Shown: one piece after another, positions 63,787 to 64,000 of the stretch
Position numbering within the stretch: position 1 is the stretch's first letter
Layout of the letters: each line of letters opens with the position of its first letter
Source of the DNA: Pseudomaricurvus sp. HS19
GTDB lineage: Bacteria; Pseudomonadota; Gammaproteobacteria; Pseudomonadales; Cellvibrionaceae
Length of the DNA: 64,000 bases
Assembly: GCF_009857815.1 (NCBI RefSeq)
Contig: NZ_WVVW01000010.1
Location: forward strand, 1 to 64,000
Direction of reading: 5' to 3'
Notes under the pieces: generated by a model
Databases searched by the model: none
What the model saw: only the letters and a program-made list of their open reading frames with translations
Told to the model about the DNA's origin: nothing
Made by a program: the position numbers and the translations under genes

Positions 63787-64000
63787 GGTAGCGCTCCCGA
63801 TCGTTGTAGTTGATCTGCTGCTCACGCTGCAATTTGGGGCGGATGTGGGCGAGGTAGTGCACCATATAGTGTTCGGTGACACTCTCCTCGCCGATGTTGT
63901 CCCAGAAGGAATCCAGTGATTCCCTCATTGCCTGATGCTGTTGCAGGTAAGCGTAAAAGGGGCCTGGCAGTAACACCACTTCGCGGCCAAAGTGTTCATA
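63770..64000 (-). CDS. C-terminal part of an unrecognised protein (gene runs off the window)
   Basis: The frame is open from the window edge to TAA at 63770, giving 76 residues that start YEHFGREVVLLPGPFYAYLQ and end RERYLKPAP. Its stop lies inside the convergent symporter gene, overlapping it by 17 bp. The composition (aromatic, charged, no membrane segment) is protein-like, but I do not recognise the family. Confidence 0.5.
   Translation of the reverse strand, partial: YEHFGREVVLLPGPFYAYLQQHQAMRESLDSFWDNIGEESVTEHYMVHYLAHIRPKLQREQQINYNDRERYLKPAP

Overview
The window is 64 kb of compact, GC-rich gammaproteobacterial chromosome. Three blocks of gene order match Pseudomonas: lptD-surA-pdxA-rsmA-apaG-apaH with divergent amgK-murU; trpGDC-crp/vfr-osmC-coq7; and prmA-DUF3426-dusB-fis-purH-purD-retS. 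The ectoine operon with a sodium/solute symporter, and a carboxyspermidine-type polyamine pathway, point to a marine or salt-tolerant relative in the Pseudomonadales/Cellvibrionales range. I see no tRNA, rRNA, CRISPR array, insertion sequence or phage gene.

Layout. 0.1-8 kb (minus): ppa, then the outer-membrane/rRNA-methylation operon lptD-surA-pdxA-rsmA-apaG-apaH. 8.1-11.4 kb (plus): amgK-murU peptidoglycan recycling, rpe and gph. 11.5-21.7 kb: an accessory locus between gph and trpE, which are neighbours in Pseudomonas. It holds an ECF-like sigma factor and membrane anti-sigma factor, a J-like/PEGA/MORN membrane protein, an FGE-sulfatase-like exported protein, a second J-like membrane protein, a von Willebrand A lipoprotein, two exported paralogues of an unrecognised domain, a 66-residue protein-kinase N-lobe remnant, and an exported protein that probably starts at ATT. 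22-26.1 kb: trpEGDC behind a possible attenuator. 26.2-31.1 kb: SCO-like protein, crp/vfr, osmC, coq7 and a degenerate RetS-position hybrid kinase. 31.3-41.7 kb (minus): purD, purH, dusB-fis, DUF3426, prmA, dxs, ispA, xseB.

41.7-42.36 kb contains no protein gene but does contain what I read as a CsrB/RsmY/RsmZ-type regulatory RNA: a GacA-type palindrome, a promoter, eight GGA motifs and a GGA-looped terminator. The RetS-position protein 11 kb away has lost its phosphoacceptor histidine and the ATP-binding boxes. Together these suggest that a Gac/Rsm post-transcriptional circuit is encoded in part here.

42.4-46.2 kb: HNH nuclease, unknown exported protein, cytochrome c, CinA-like protein, fbp. 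46.6-52.6 kb: polyamine genes speA, carboxy(nor)spermidine dehydrogenase, nspC, bacteriohemerythrin, speB. 52.9-56.6 kb: an M42 peptidase / RimK-like ligase / GNAT-C39 cassette. 56.6-63.8 kb: ectR divergent from ectABC-ask, followed by a TPR membrane protein and a symporter. The last 230 bp hold the end of an unrecognised minus-strand gene.

The strongest candidates for undescribed biology are the 11.5-21.7 kb locus, with a domain found in three of its proteins, and the Rsm-type RNA gene.
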